Assembly (NCBI RefSeq): GCF_030705415.1
Contig: NZ_JAUZED010000007.1
Coordinates: 1 to 62,717, forward strand
Direction: 5' to 3'
Length of the DNA stretch: 62,717 bases
From: Curtobacterium sp. A7_M15
Lineage (GTDB): Bacteria > Actinomycetota > Actinomycetes > Actinomycetales > Microbacteriaceae
Part shown: one piece after another, positions 16,850 to 24,724 of the stretch
Layout of the letters: every line of letters begins with the position of its first letter
Numbering within the stretch: position 1 is the stretch's first letter
Position numbers and translations under genes: made by a program
The notes under the pieces: generated by a model
What the model saw: the letters and a program-made list of their open reading frames with translations, nothing else
Database searches by the model: none
Told to the model about the DNA's origin: nothing

Positions 16850-17737
16850 ATGAGCCAGTACGACAAGCGTGACCCGAACACCCTCTACCCCGCACCGCCG
16901 TACCCGGAGCAGGAGCAGTCGCTCCCCGGCGCCGCGTGGAAGATGGACCCGAAGCCCGACCACGGTGAGGACAGCTACGTCGGCCTCGGACGGCTGAAGG
17001 GCTTCCGGGGCATCGTCACCGGTGCCGACTCGGGGATCGGCCGTGCCGCCGCCATCGCGCTCTCCCGCGAGGGCGCCGACCTCGTTCTCTCCTACCTGCC
17101 CGACGAGCAGGAGGACGCCGAACAGGTCCGCGACCTGCTCGAGGGCGAAGGGCGTCGCGCGGTGCTCTTCCCCGGCGACATCTCCGACGAGCAGTACTGC
17201 GCCGACCTCGTCCAGAAGGCCGTCGACGAGTTCGGCGGCCTCGACACGCTGGTCATGGTCGCCGGTCGGATGGACAGCAACGACGACATCCTCACGCTCA
17301 CGACCGAGCACTTCGACTCGACGTTCAAGACGAACATCTACTCGCTGTTCTGGCTGACCAAGGCCGCCGTGCCGCACCTCGAGCCCGGCTCCACGATCGT
17401 CACGACCGGCTCGATCCAGGCGAGCACGCCGTCGCCGGACAAGATCGACTACGCGGTGTCGAAGGGTGCGATCAAGCTGTTCACCGAGGCCGTCGCCCAG
17501 CAGCTCGCCCCGAAGGGCATCCGCGTGAACTCCGTCGCTCCGGGACCGGTGTGGACGCCGCTCCAGCCGGGTTCCGACGACGCCGAGACCGTGTCGCACT
17601 TCGGGGAGCAGTCACCGTTCGGCCGCCCCGGCCAGCCCGCCGAACTCGCCGCCGCGTACGTGCACCTCATCAGCCCCGAGTCGAGCTACCAGTCCGGGTC
17701 GACGATCACCATCGCCGGCGGGACCCCGGCCTTCTAG
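16850..17737 (+). CDS. N-terminally extended SDR family oxidoreductase
   Basis: 295 residues. A polar extension of about 45 residues, rich in Pro, Asp and Tyr, precedes a short-chain dehydrogenase with TGADSGIG for NAD(P) binding and the catalytic YAVSK. The usual NNAG motif is replaced by VAGRMD. This long-headed SDR class (YhdF/YghA-like) is often stress- or sporulation-linked. A close relative lies at 61748-62647. The start at 16850 has CATCGT 7 bases upstream, a weak fit to the leaderless pattern. The Dabb gene follows after 9 bases. Confidence 0.88.
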   Translation: MSQYDKRDPNTLYPAPPYPEQEQSLPGAAWKMDPKPDHGEDSYVGLGRLKGFRGIVTGADSGIGRAAAIALSREGADLVLSYLPDEQEDAEQVRDLLEGEGRRAVLFPGDISDEQYCADLVQKAVDEFGGLDTLVMVAGRMDSNDDILTLTTEHFDSTFKTNIYSLFWLTKAAVPHLEPGSTIVTTGSIQASTPSPDKIDYAVSKGAIKLFTEAVAQQLAPKGIRVNSVAPGPVWTPLQPGSDDAETVSHFGEQSPFGRPGQPAELAAAYVHLISPESSYQSGSTITIAGGTPAF

Positions 17738-17746
17738 GAGGACACG

Positions 17747-18046
17747 ATGAGCGGGACGACACACGTGGTCCTCGTCGCCTGGGACGGGGAGGCAGCTGAT
17801 CGATCGGCGCAGGCCGACACCCTCGTGCGCGAGCACCTGCCACGGATCGACGGGGTGGAGTCCGTTCGGTCCGGCGAGAGCATCAGCACCGAGGGACTCG
17901 AGGGGGGCTTCGACTGGATGCTCGTCGTGCGCTTCCGCGAGCGCGCGGCGCTCGCCGGGTACCTGCCCCACGAGGAGCACCAGCCGGTCGCCGCCTACAT
18001 CCAGGGCGCGAGCGACCGCGTCGTGGTCTTCGACGTCGAGGACTGA
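17747..18046 (+). CDS. Dabb family (stress-responsive A/B barrel) protein
   Basis: 99 residues beginning MSGTTHVVLVAWDG. It fits the dimeric alpha-beta barrel Dabb family in length, the N-terminal VLVxW strand, a central FDWMLVVRF strand and the HEEHQPVAAYIQ helix. RBS AGGAGG precedes the ATG. It forms a two-gene unit with the upstream SDR. Function is unknown; relatives are induced by stress. Confidence 0.8.
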   Translation: MSGTTHVVLVAWDGEAADRSAQADTLVREHLPRIDGVESVRSGESISTEGLEGGFDWMLVVRFRERAALAGYLPHEEHQPVAAYIQGASDRVVVFDVED

Positions 18047-18071
18047 TGCCGGTCGGTCGTCGAGCGTGTGA

Positions 18072-18704
18072 TCAGCGCGACTCGACGACCGCCGTCCGTC
18101 GGGCGAGCGCGTTGCCGGACGCACGCACGAGCACGGCGATCACCAGGAAGCCGACGAGCAGCGCGGCGCAGTACAGCGCGACACCGCCGTACCCGCCGAC
18201 GCGCGCGGGATTGAAGAACGGGTACGGGTAGAAGCCGATGACCGCGCCGCGGACCAGCGTGTAGACGGTGTACACGGCCGGCACGATCGCGGCCGCCCAG
18301 ACCGTCGAGAACGGTTGCCGGTGGCGCGGACGGTCCACGAACCAGTCGACCACGACGGCAGCCGGGACGACCATGTGGTGTACGACGTTCACCCACGGCA
18401 GGAGCTCGCCGAGGTCCGCGCCGGCGAGCAGGGTGTTGAACACGATGCCCACGAACGCCAGGTAGACGACCGCGGCGCCCCGTGCCAGTTCCCACCCGCG
18501 CGACGACGGAACACCTCGGAGCAACCGGACCGCGCCGATCACGAACACGGTGCTGGCGTAGAGGTTGCCGAGGATCGTGAAGTAGCTGAAGACGCTCACC
18601 AGGCTGAAGTCGACCCGCACACTCAGCACGACCTGGGTGACGACCCCGGCAACGGACGCGGCTGCCAGCGCGAGGCGGACGGCAGCCCAGACGGTCGTCT
18701 TCAT
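18072..18704 (-). CDS. Pr6Pr family integral membrane protein
   Basis: 210 residues with six hydrophobic segments and the HHMVVPAAVVVDW and YPYPFFNP stretches typical of the Pr6Pr (FAR-17a/AIG1-like) family. ATG at 18704 follows TAGGGT (18711-18716 on the minus strand) after 6 bases, so its mRNA is likely leaderless. Function unknown; eukaryotic relatives hydrolyse fatty-acid esters of hydroxy fatty acids, but that activity is not established for these short bacterial forms. Confidence 0.82.
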   Translation of the reverse strand: MKTTVWAAVRLALAAASVAGVVTQVVLSVRVDFSLVSVFSYFTILGNLYASTVFVIGAVRLLRGVPSSRGWELARGAAVVYLAFVGIVFNTLLAGADLGELLPWVNVVHHMVVPAAVVVDWFVDRPRHRQPFSTVWAAAIVPAVYTVYTLVRGAVIGFYPYPFFNPARVGGYGGVALYCAALLVGFLVIAVLVRASGNALARRTAVVESR

Positions 18705-18710
18705 GGCGTC

Positions 18711-18716
18711 ACCCTA
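18711..18716 (-). promoter_or_regulatory. -10 hexamer of Pr6Pr gene
   Basis: TAGGGT read on the minus strand ends 6 bases before the ATG at 18704, which predicts a leaderless transcript. Confidence 0.5.
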
Positions 18717-18800
18717 CCGATCGCCGAACGTCTCGCACTGCTCCGCGTCGACACATATGATGGAAGCACGACGGGCCGGATCCCGGAACGTCGCCAGCCG

Positions 18801-18822
18801 AAGGCCCCGCTCGCGGGGCCTT
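18801..18822. terminator. terminator after DUF3800 gene
   Basis: AAGGCCCCGC and GCGGGGCCTT form a perfect 10-bp stem with a 2-base loop in DNA. It lies 22 bases beyond the DUF3800 stop and upstream of the Pr6Pr promoter on the same strand. Its symmetry would also stop a short plus-strand transcript starting near 18768. Confidence 0.75.
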
Positions 18823-18844
18823 CGTTCTCGAGTCGGGCAGTTCG

Positions 18845-19552
18845 TCACGGTACCCAGTTCTGGTCGTGTGCGATCGCGGGAGCGATCTGACGCCACTGCC
18901 GGTCGAGCGTCCTGCGGGCGGCCGGATGTGGGTTGTCGACGCGCTGCCGCCGGAAGTGCACGTACACGGCGAGATCGACTGCTTGCAGGCCGTCGCTCAG
19001 CCGCGAAGACGCGAAGTTGATCGGAGCCGAGATGTGGCGGAGCAGCGATCGGCGTTCGCCCGTCGTGCCGAACTCCTGGTAGCCCGAGAACGCGCGCTGG
19101 TGGTCGGCCTGGGTCGTGATCTCGTCGGCGACGACGATCGCCTGCTCGTCGGGATCCTCCTGGGCGGTGTAGTCGTCGATCTGTTCGAGCAGGTGTCCGA
19201 ACACGACGGCGTGCGGCGTCCGGGGGTAGCGGAACCGTGCGTTGAGTCGCGCGACGTCGACGCCTCGGAAGATGTACCGGACACCGCATTCGGCCGTCGC
19301 TCCGAGCACGGCGGTCGAGACACCCGCTGCCTCGCGATGTCGGCCACGGAGCGCACGCCAGGGGCCGTTGCCCCCCATGAGTTCGTGACCGTGGAACTCG
19401 ATGTCGTCTGCCGTGCCGTGTTCACGAGCGGTTCGACGACGGATCTCGGCGAACCGTCCCGTGACGGCTTCCCACTGCTCGAACGTGGCGATCGCCGCGC
19501 CGATGAAGTAGTAGTCCCGATCGTACGATTCATCGACGTAGGCGATGAGCAT
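18845..19552 (-). CDS. DUF3800 domain-containing protein
   Basis: 235 residues from ATG at 19552. The N-terminal AYVDES, internal VVADE and C-terminal QAVDLAVY carry the acidic residues conserved in DUF3800, a predicted RNase H-fold nuclease family of unknown role, sometimes found near mobile or defence genes. The open frame extends 45 codons upstream, but only the chosen start places the family motif at the N-terminus. The gene looks somewhat less GC-rich by eye than its neighbours and has no operon partner, so it may have been acquired laterally. A strong terminator follows it. Confidence 0.83.
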   Translation of the reverse strand: MLIAYVDESYDRDYYFIGAAIATFEQWEAVTGRFAEIRRRTAREHGTADDIEFHGHELMGGNGPWRALRGRHREAAGVSTAVLGATAECGVRYIFRGVDVARLNARFRYPRTPHAVVFGHLLEQIDDYTAQEDPDEQAIVVADEITTQADHQRAFSGYQEFGTTGERRSLLRHISAPINFASSRLSDGLQAVDLAVYVHFRRQRVDNPHPAARRTLDRQWRQIAPAIAHDQNWVP

Positions 19553-19631
19553 CCGGCAAGCGTTCCACAGCTGACGACCGCACGCCGAGCCCTGTGGATG
19601 CACGACGGAACGTCGGCGTCGTTGCAGCGGA

Positions 19632-20477
19632 TCACCCGACGAGCGACTGCGTCCCGAGCACGATCGCCAGCGCCAGCCGCTCGGCATCCGCGCTGCCCGG
19701 CTCCGCGGTGTACGCGAGCACCGTCAGGTCGTCGGTCGCGATCCGCAGGGTGTCGCAGTCGAGGGCGATCCGGCCCACGGCCGGGTGCTCGACCACCTTG
19801 CGTCGGCCGGAGCTCCGCGGCACGACGGCGTCGGCGGAGTCCCACAGTTCGACGAACCGGTCGCTCGCGGCACGGAGGTCCCTGACGAGCTGCCGCAGCC
19901 CGCGGTCGAGCGGGTACCGGGCGACAGTGAGGCGGAGCTCGGCGACGACCGAGGCCTCGAACGCCCGCTGCTCGGCATCGGAGTGCACCGCCCGGCTGCC
20001 CGGACCGACGAGGTGGCGCCACGCGGTGTTCCGTTCGTGCCCGCGGAGTGCGGCGACCGGTCCCATCAGCGCGTCGTACGGCCCGTTCGCGGTGAGGATC
20101 GTGCCGGCGGCGTCGAGCACCGCGACCGGGGTGTCCGACAACCGGTCGAGCAGTCGCTGCACGCTCGGCGGGATGCGCGTGGGGACGACGTCGGCGCCGG
20201 GGGCCGCGTGCCCGGCGAGCCGGAACAGCAGCTCGCGCTCCGCGTCCGCGACCCGGAGCGAGCGGGCCAGCGCCTCGACCACCTGCGCGGACGGCGAGGT
20301 CGCCCGGCCCTGCTCGAGCCGGGTCAGGTAGTCGGCGGAGATCCCCGCCAGGGCGGCGAGCTCCTCGCGGCGGAGCCCGGACGCACGTCGCCGGCTCCCC
20401 GCGACGACACCGACGGTGTCCGGTGCGACGTGGTCGCGCAGTCGCCGGAGGGTGCGGCCGAACTCGGAGTGTTCCAC
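19632..20477 (-). CDS. XRE family regulator with MmyB-like ligand-binding domain
   Basis: 281 residues. An N-terminal helix-turn-helix (about 8-75, with LRREELAALAGIS and YLTRLEQGR) is followed by an MmyB-type PAS-like domain (about 105-270). Proteins of this build frequently lie divergent to, and repress, a short-chain dehydrogenase gene, exactly as here with the SDR starting at 20579. Start GTG at 20477; CAGACT ends 6 bases before it, a possible leaderless -10. Confidence 0.9.
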   Translation of the reverse strand: MEHSEFGRTLRRLRDHVAPDTVGVVAGSRRRASGLRREELAALAGISADYLTRLEQGRATSPSAQVVEALARSLRVADAERELLFRLAGHAAPGADVVPTRIPPSVQRLLDRLSDTPVAVLDAAGTILTANGPYDALMGPVAALRGHERNTAWRHLVGPGSRAVHSDAEQRAFEASVVAELRLTVARYPLDRGLRQLVRDLRAASDRFVELWDSADAVVPRSSGRRKVVEHPAVGRIALDCDTLRIATDDLTVLAYTAEPGSADAERLALAIVLGTQSLVG

Positions 20478-20578
20478 GGGTCCAGTCTGCGACGCATGGC
20501 GCCCGGTGTCCTGGGTCCGGCAGTCCTACGACAGCGGGACGACTGCCCGGCGACGCTCGCCGGAGTGACGCTGGACCC

Positions 20579-21277
20579 ATGACAACGACATTCGTCACCG
20601 GGGCCACACGCGGCCTCGGCAAGGAGACCGCCCGCCAGCTCGCCGCCGCGGGCCACTCCGTCTGGATCGGCGCCCGTGACCTCGACACCGGCCGCGCGGT
20701 GGCCGAGGAGATCAGCACGGGGCCGAACCCGGTCCGTGCCGTGCAGCTCGACGTGACGGACGACGCCTCGGTCGCCGCGGCGTTCTCGACCATCGGCGCG
20801 GCCGGCGGGCTCGACGTACTCGTGAACAACGCGGGCATCGGCAAGCTCGGACTCGACGGACCGGAGGCGCTCGAGGTCTTCGACACGAACGCCGTCAGCA
20901 TCGTGCGCACCACCCAGGCCGCACTGCCGCTCCTGCGGTCATCGGACGCCCCGATCGTCGTGAACATCTCGAGCGCCCTCGGCTCGTTCGCGGCCAACCA
21001 CGACCCGGAGAAGCCGGCCTCCCAGTACCAGGCCATCGTCTACGGCGCGAGCAAGGCAGCGGTGTCGATGCTCACCGTGCAGTACGCCCGCGCGGTGCCG
21101 GAGGTCCACTTCGTCGCGGTCGAGCCCGGGTACACGGCGACCGAGTTCGGCGGTGTGCCGAACCCCCACGGTCGTCCGGTCGAGGTGAGTGCGGCGACGG
21201 TCGCCGCGGCTGCCGCCGCGGGTCCCGACGGTCCGACGGGTGTCTTCCTGGAGGACGGTGCGCCGCTCGGATGGTGA
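20579..21277 (+). CDS. SDR family NAD(P)-dependent oxidoreductase
   Basis: 232-residue classical short-chain dehydrogenase: TGATRGLG at 7-14, NNAG at about 83, catalytic Ser in NISSA and Tyr/Lys in YGASK. It diverges from the XRE/MmyB-like regulator, its likely repressor. Start ATG at 20579 gives the family-typical MTTTFVTGA N-terminus. Substrate unknown. Confidence 0.9.
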   Translation: MTTTFVTGATRGLGKETARQLAAAGHSVWIGARDLDTGRAVAEEISTGPNPVRAVQLDVTDDASVAAAFSTIGAAGGLDVLVNNAGIGKLGLDGPEALEVFDTNAVSIVRTTQAALPLLRSSDAPIVVNISSALGSFAANHDPEKPASQYQAIVYGASKAAVSMLTVQYARAVPEVHFVAVEPGYTATEFGGVPNPHGRPVEVSAATVAAAAAAGPDGPTGVFLEDGAPLGW

Positions 21278-21286
21278 CCATCCGAC

Positions 21287-21393
21287 GGACGGGAGGTGGG
21301 CCCCACCAGCCGGTACCGGCGCACCGCGCCAGCGGGGTGACGGCCGTGCCTGGAGGGACGGGTCGGGTCCGACCCGCGCCTCCCGGCCCGCAG
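21287..21393. repeat. structured intergenic repeat, copy 1 (inverted relative to copy 2)
   Basis: Bases 21287-21361 are identical, in reverse complement, to 26515-26589 (75 of 75), and similarity continues with a few mismatches to about 21393. The unit is built of palindromes: GGTGGGCCCCACC (6-bp arms), GCCGGTACCGGC (perfect 12-mer) and GGGTCGG/CCGACCC, and it starts with GGGAGG and ends with CCTCCC. It lies between the SDR and pcp genes, just before the pcp promoter. It contains no open frame worth calling. Confidence 0.85.
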
Positions 21394-21398
21394 GTCCC

Positions 21399-21404
21399 TA
21401 CGAT
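21399..21404 (+). promoter_or_regulatory. -10 hexamer of pcp
   Basis: TACGAT ends 6 bases before the GTG at 21411. The GAGGAG that follows directly touches the start codon and so cannot act as a normal Shine-Dalgarno site; a leaderless transcript is the better reading. Confidence 0.5.
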
Positions 21405-21410
21405 GAGGAG

Positions 21411-22058
21411 GTGGCTGACGCGACCGAACCGACCGTCCTGCTGACCGCCTTCGAACCGTTCGGCGGCGACGCCGTGAACCCCTCGTGGGAGGCCGCTCGA
21501 CGGCTCGCCGCCACGTGGGACGGGCCGGCGACCCTCGTCGTCGAACAGCTCCCGGTGGTCTTCGCCGAGGAACGATCCCGGCTCGCGGCGGCGCTCGCGA
21601 AGCACCACCCCACCGTCGTCATCGCCACCGGGCTCGCCGCCGGGCGGGCCGAGGTGACGCCGGAGCGCGTCGCGATCAACGTCGTGGACGCCCGGATCCC
21701 GGACAACGCGGGCGCCCAGCCGGTGGACGAGCCGATCGACCCGTTCGGCGCTCCGGCGGCGTTCAGCGGCCTGCCGATCAAGCGGATCGTCCGGGACGTG
21801 CAGGCGGCCGGGGTCCCCGCTCGGGTGTCCAACACCGCCGGGACGTTCACGTGCAACCAGGTGTTCTACGAGCTCATGTCGTTCGCCGACCGCGAGGGCT
21901 TCCGCGCCGGGTTCGTGCACGTCCCGGCCACCCCGGACATCGCCGGGGACGGCCCCTCGCTCGACCTCGACCAGATCGTCACCGCGCTCGACGCCGTGGT
22001 GCGCGCCTCGCTGGACCCGTCGCCAGACCTCGTCGCCGAGGGCGGCGCGGAGTCCTGA
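21411..22058 (+). CDS. pcp: pyroglutamyl-peptidase I
   Basis: 215 residues, the normal length for this cysteine peptidase, which removes N-terminal pyroglutamate from peptides in the cytoplasm. The expected triad is visible: Glu81 (RAEVTPERVA), Cys148 (NTAGTFTCNQ) and His170 (GFVHVPATPD), and the N-terminal LLTAFEPFGGD is diagnostic. Start GTG at 21411 follows a -10 by 6 bases. The gene ends 19 bases before the convergent poxB. Confidence 0.95.
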   Translation: MADATEPTVLLTAFEPFGGDAVNPSWEAARRLAATWDGPATLVVEQLPVVFAEERSRLAAALAKHHPTVVIATGLAAGRAEVTPERVAINVVDARIPDNAGAQPVDEPIDPFGAPAAFSGLPIKRIVRDVQAAGVPARVSNTAGTFTCNQVFYELMSFADREGFRAGFVHVPATPDIAGDGPSLDLDQIVTALDAVVRASLDPSPDLVAEGGAES

Positions 22059-22077
22059 CCCGCGCCGCCGTCGTCGG

Positions 22078-23802
22078 TCAGATGAACTGGCGGAAGTTCG
22101 TCGAGGCGAGGTCGAGGAGCTCGTCGCCGCGGCCGGACAGCACGGTACGGATCGCGTAGAGCGTGAAGCCCTTCGCCTGCTCGAGGGTCACCGCCGGCGG
22201 CATCGAGAGTTCCTGGCGGTCGGCCTTGACCGACACCAGCGCGGGGCCGTCGTGGGCCAGTGCGGCGGCGAGAGCGTCCTCGAGCTGGTCGGACTCGTCG
22301 ACGCGGAACCCGGCGATCCCGATCGCCTCGGCGACGTTCGCGAAGTCGGGGTTCTGCAGTTCCGTGCCGTAGGTGACGAACCCGGCCGCCTTCATCTCGA
22401 GCTCGACGAAGTTCAGGGACGAGTTGTCGAACACGACGATCTTCACGTGCAGCTTGTTCTGCACGATGGTGATGAGCTCGCCGAGCAGCATCGCGAGGCC
22501 GCCGTCCCCGGCGAGGGCGATCACCTGCCGGTCCGGGTGGGACGCCTGCGCGCCGATCGCCATCGGGACCGCGTTGGCCATCGTGCCGTGGACGAAGGAG
22601 CCGATCAGGCGACGGCGGCCGTTCAGCGTGAGGTAGCGCGACGCCCACACGACCGGGGAGCCGACGTCGGGGATGAACACGGCATCCTGGTCGGCGAGCC
22701 GGTCGAGCACGCGTGCGACGTACTGCGGGTGCAGCGGCTTGTGCTTCCCGGCGGGGACGGCGAGGTCGTCGAGCTTGGCGCGGGTCTTCGCGTAGTGCTT
22801 GCGGGCGTCCTCGAGGTGCTTCGTGGGGTGGGACCGGGTGAGCAGCGGGAGGAGGGCGAGCGCGGTGTCCTTGACGGTGCCGACCAGGCCGATGTCGACC
22901 GGGTGCCGCTTGCCGAGCTGTTCTCCGCGGACGTCGACCTGCACGTGCTTGGCCTTGGCGGGGAAGAACTGCTGGTACGGGAAGTCGGTGCCGAGCATGA
23001 GGACCACGTCGGCGTCCTCCATCGCGCGGTACCCCGACGCGAAGCCGAGCAGCCCGGTCATGCCGACGTCGTAGGGGTTGTCCCACTCGATGTGCTCCTT
23101 GCCGCGCAGCGCGTGCACGATCGGGGCCTGCAGGCGCTCGGCGAGTGCGAGGACCTCGTCGTGGGCGCCCGCGACGCCGGCGCCGGCGAGGATGGTGACG
23201 TTGTCGGCGCCGTTGAGCAGCTGCGCGGTGCGCTCCAGCTCGGCCTGCGCGGGGATGATCCGCGGTTCGGCGCGCTCGATGGTGGTGACGCGGGGCGCGA
23301 CGGCCTCGGCGAGGAGCACGTCGCCGGGGATGACGAGCACGGCGACTCCTCGCTTCTCGACCGCAGCGCGCATCGCGATCTCGAGCAGCCGCGGCATCTG
23401 GGACGGGTCGGCGACGTACTCGACGTAGACCGAGCACTCCCGGAACAGCTCCTGGGGGTGGGTCTCCTGGAAGTAGCCGGAACCGATCTCCGCGGTGGGG
23501 ATGTGCGCGGCGATCGCGAGGACCGGCACGCGGGAGCGGTTCGCGTCGTAGAGACCGTTGACGAGGTGCAGGTTGCCCGGGCCGCAGCTGCCCGCGCACA
23601 CGGCGAGGTTCCCGGTCAGCTCGGCCTCGGCGGAGGCGGCGAACGCGGCGGCCTCCTCGTGGCGGACGTGCTCCCACCGGATCGTCCCGTCCTTGCGGAG
23701 CGCGTCGGTGAAGCCGTTGAGGGAGTCCCCGGGGAGACCGTAGACCCGTTCCACGTCGTTCTGACGGAGGGTGGCGACGATGTTCTCGGCAACGGTTGTC
23801 AT
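22078..23802 (-). CDS. poxB: pyruvate oxidase / quinone-dependent pyruvate dehydrogenase
   Basis: 574 residues, the length of E. coli PoxB. Thiamine-diphosphate enzyme that decarboxylates pyruvate to acetate and passes electrons to quinones at the membrane. Visible are the N-terminal TPP-domain Glu in RHEEAAAFAA, the central FAD/TPP-M domain, and the C-terminal TPP motif beginning GDGG and ending DNSSLNF. Start ATG at 23802 gives the family N-terminus MTTVAENIV; the open frame upstream to 23868 adds only unrelated residues. Single-gene unit, convergent with pcp. Confidence 0.93.
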   Translation of the reverse strand: MTTVAENIVATLRQNDVERVYGLPGDSLNGFTDALRKDGTIRWEHVRHEEAAAFAASAEAELTGNLAVCAGSCGPGNLHLVNGLYDANRSRVPVLAIAAHIPTAEIGSGYFQETHPQELFRECSVYVEYVADPSQMPRLLEIAMRAAVEKRGVAVLVIPGDVLLAEAVAPRVTTIERAEPRIIPAQAELERTAQLLNGADNVTILAGAGVAGAHDEVLALAERLQAPIVHALRGKEHIEWDNPYDVGMTGLLGFASGYRAMEDADVVLMLGTDFPYQQFFPAKAKHVQVDVRGEQLGKRHPVDIGLVGTVKDTALALLPLLTRSHPTKHLEDARKHYAKTRAKLDDLAVPAGKHKPLHPQYVARVLDRLADQDAVFIPDVGSPVVWASRYLTLNGRRRLIGSFVHGTMANAVPMAIGAQASHPDRQVIALAGDGGLAMLLGELITIVQNKLHVKIVVFDNSSLNFVELEMKAAGFVTYGTELQNPDFANVAEAIGIAGFRVDESDQLEDALAAALAHDGPALVSVKADRQELSMPPAVTLEQAKGFTLYAIRTVLSGRGDELLDLASTNFRQFI

Positions 23803-23912
23803 GCCTTCGTGTCTAGTCCTCGCGGCTGGTCCTTGCCGTTCGCTGAGCGACCTCTGATCGTCCGACACCGAACTCCGGGCTGCCCGGACGTCGCACCTGC
23901 GACGATGGGCGG

Positions 23913-24638
23913 ATGTCCGACCACGATCTCTGCCCCCGCCGCCGAGCGTCCGACGAGTACGGGATCCTCGACCGGAGCCGCACGCCGCTCGCGTCGGTGG
24001 CCATCGCCGTCGTCGCCGTCGTCCTCCTGACGATCATCGGGTTCACGCTCGGCACGGTCGACCTCGGGCTCTCGAAGGCGCTCAACGAACTGCACACCGG
24101 AGCCCTCGGGGTGTTCACGACGGCGGTCTACCACGTCATCAGTCCGGCGCCGGCGATCGGGATCACGGTCGTCGTCGTCGCGGTGGTCTGGTGGCGGACC
24201 CGTGACCTGCGCCCGGCGCTGGCGTTCGGGGGCACGATCGCGATCACGTGGGTGCCGTCCGCGGTCGTCAAGGAGATCGTGCACCGGGCCCGTCCGGACG
24301 TCGCCGTGCTGCCGCACCCGTTCCCGGTGCAGCCGGACCCGGGCTACCCGAGCGGGCACACCGTGTACATCACCGCGTTCGTGATCGCGCTGATCTGGCT
24401 GCTCCGCGACACCCGGTGGCACCGCCTCGCGCTGTGGCTCGGTGTCGTGGCGATCGTCGTGGTGTTCTTCGCGGTGTCGATCGACGCCGTGCACTACCCG
24501 ACGGACGCCGCCGCATCCATCCTGTGGGCGCTCGCGGTAGCACCGGGCGTGCGGGTGGTGTGGGTCGACTGGCTGATGCCGAAGATTCCGTTCCTGCGGC
24601 CCCGCGGTGCCGCGACTCAGCGCGAGGTCACGCGCTGA
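23913..24638 (+). CDS. PAP2-superfamily phosphatase, membrane-bound
   Basis: 241 residues with about six hydrophobic segments. The phosphatase motifs are KEIVHRARP (motif 1), YPSGH (motif 2) and SIDAVHYPTD (motif 3, with the usual Arg after Ser replaced by Ile). The C-terminal tail is basic. Such enzymes dephosphorylate lipid pyrophosphates or phosphatidic acid at the outer face of the membrane. A GACGAT hexamer ends 6 bases before the ATG. Confidence 0.88.
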   Translation: MSDHDLCPRRRASDEYGILDRSRTPLASVAIAVVAVVLLTIIGFTLGTVDLGLSKALNELHTGALGVFTTAVYHVISPAPAIGITVVVVAVVWWRTRDLRPALAFGGTIAITWVPSAVVKEIVHRARPDVAVLPHPFPVQPDPGYPSGHTVYITAFVIALIWLLRDTRWHRLALWLGVVAIVVVFFAVSIDAVHYPTDAAASILWALAVAPGVRVVWVDWLMPKIPFLRPRGAATQREVTR

Positions 24639-24683
24639 GCGACACCTCACGGGTCGGCCGCCGCGTGGACTGTCGCTGAGCGC
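24632..24683. terminator. hairpin between convergent PAP2 and MFS genes
   Basis: GCGCTGAGCGACA (24632-24644, overlapping the end of the PAP2 gene) pairs with TGTCGCTGAGCGC (24671-24683) with one mismatch around a 26-base loop. Confidence 0.5.
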
Positions 24684-24724
24684 GAAACCTCCCCGCGCGC
24701 GACCGCGCGCTACCGCGACCCGCG

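Noticed and set aside
23780-23815. Leaderless promoter for poxB
   Set aside because: TAGACA lies 7 bases before the ATG but lacks the final T of the pattern, so it was not counted.
22252-24030. 592-residue open frame opposite poxB
   Set aside because: The poxB frame has full-length homology features and catalytic motifs; the opposite frame is low-complexity Asp/Glu/Arg/Val sequence.
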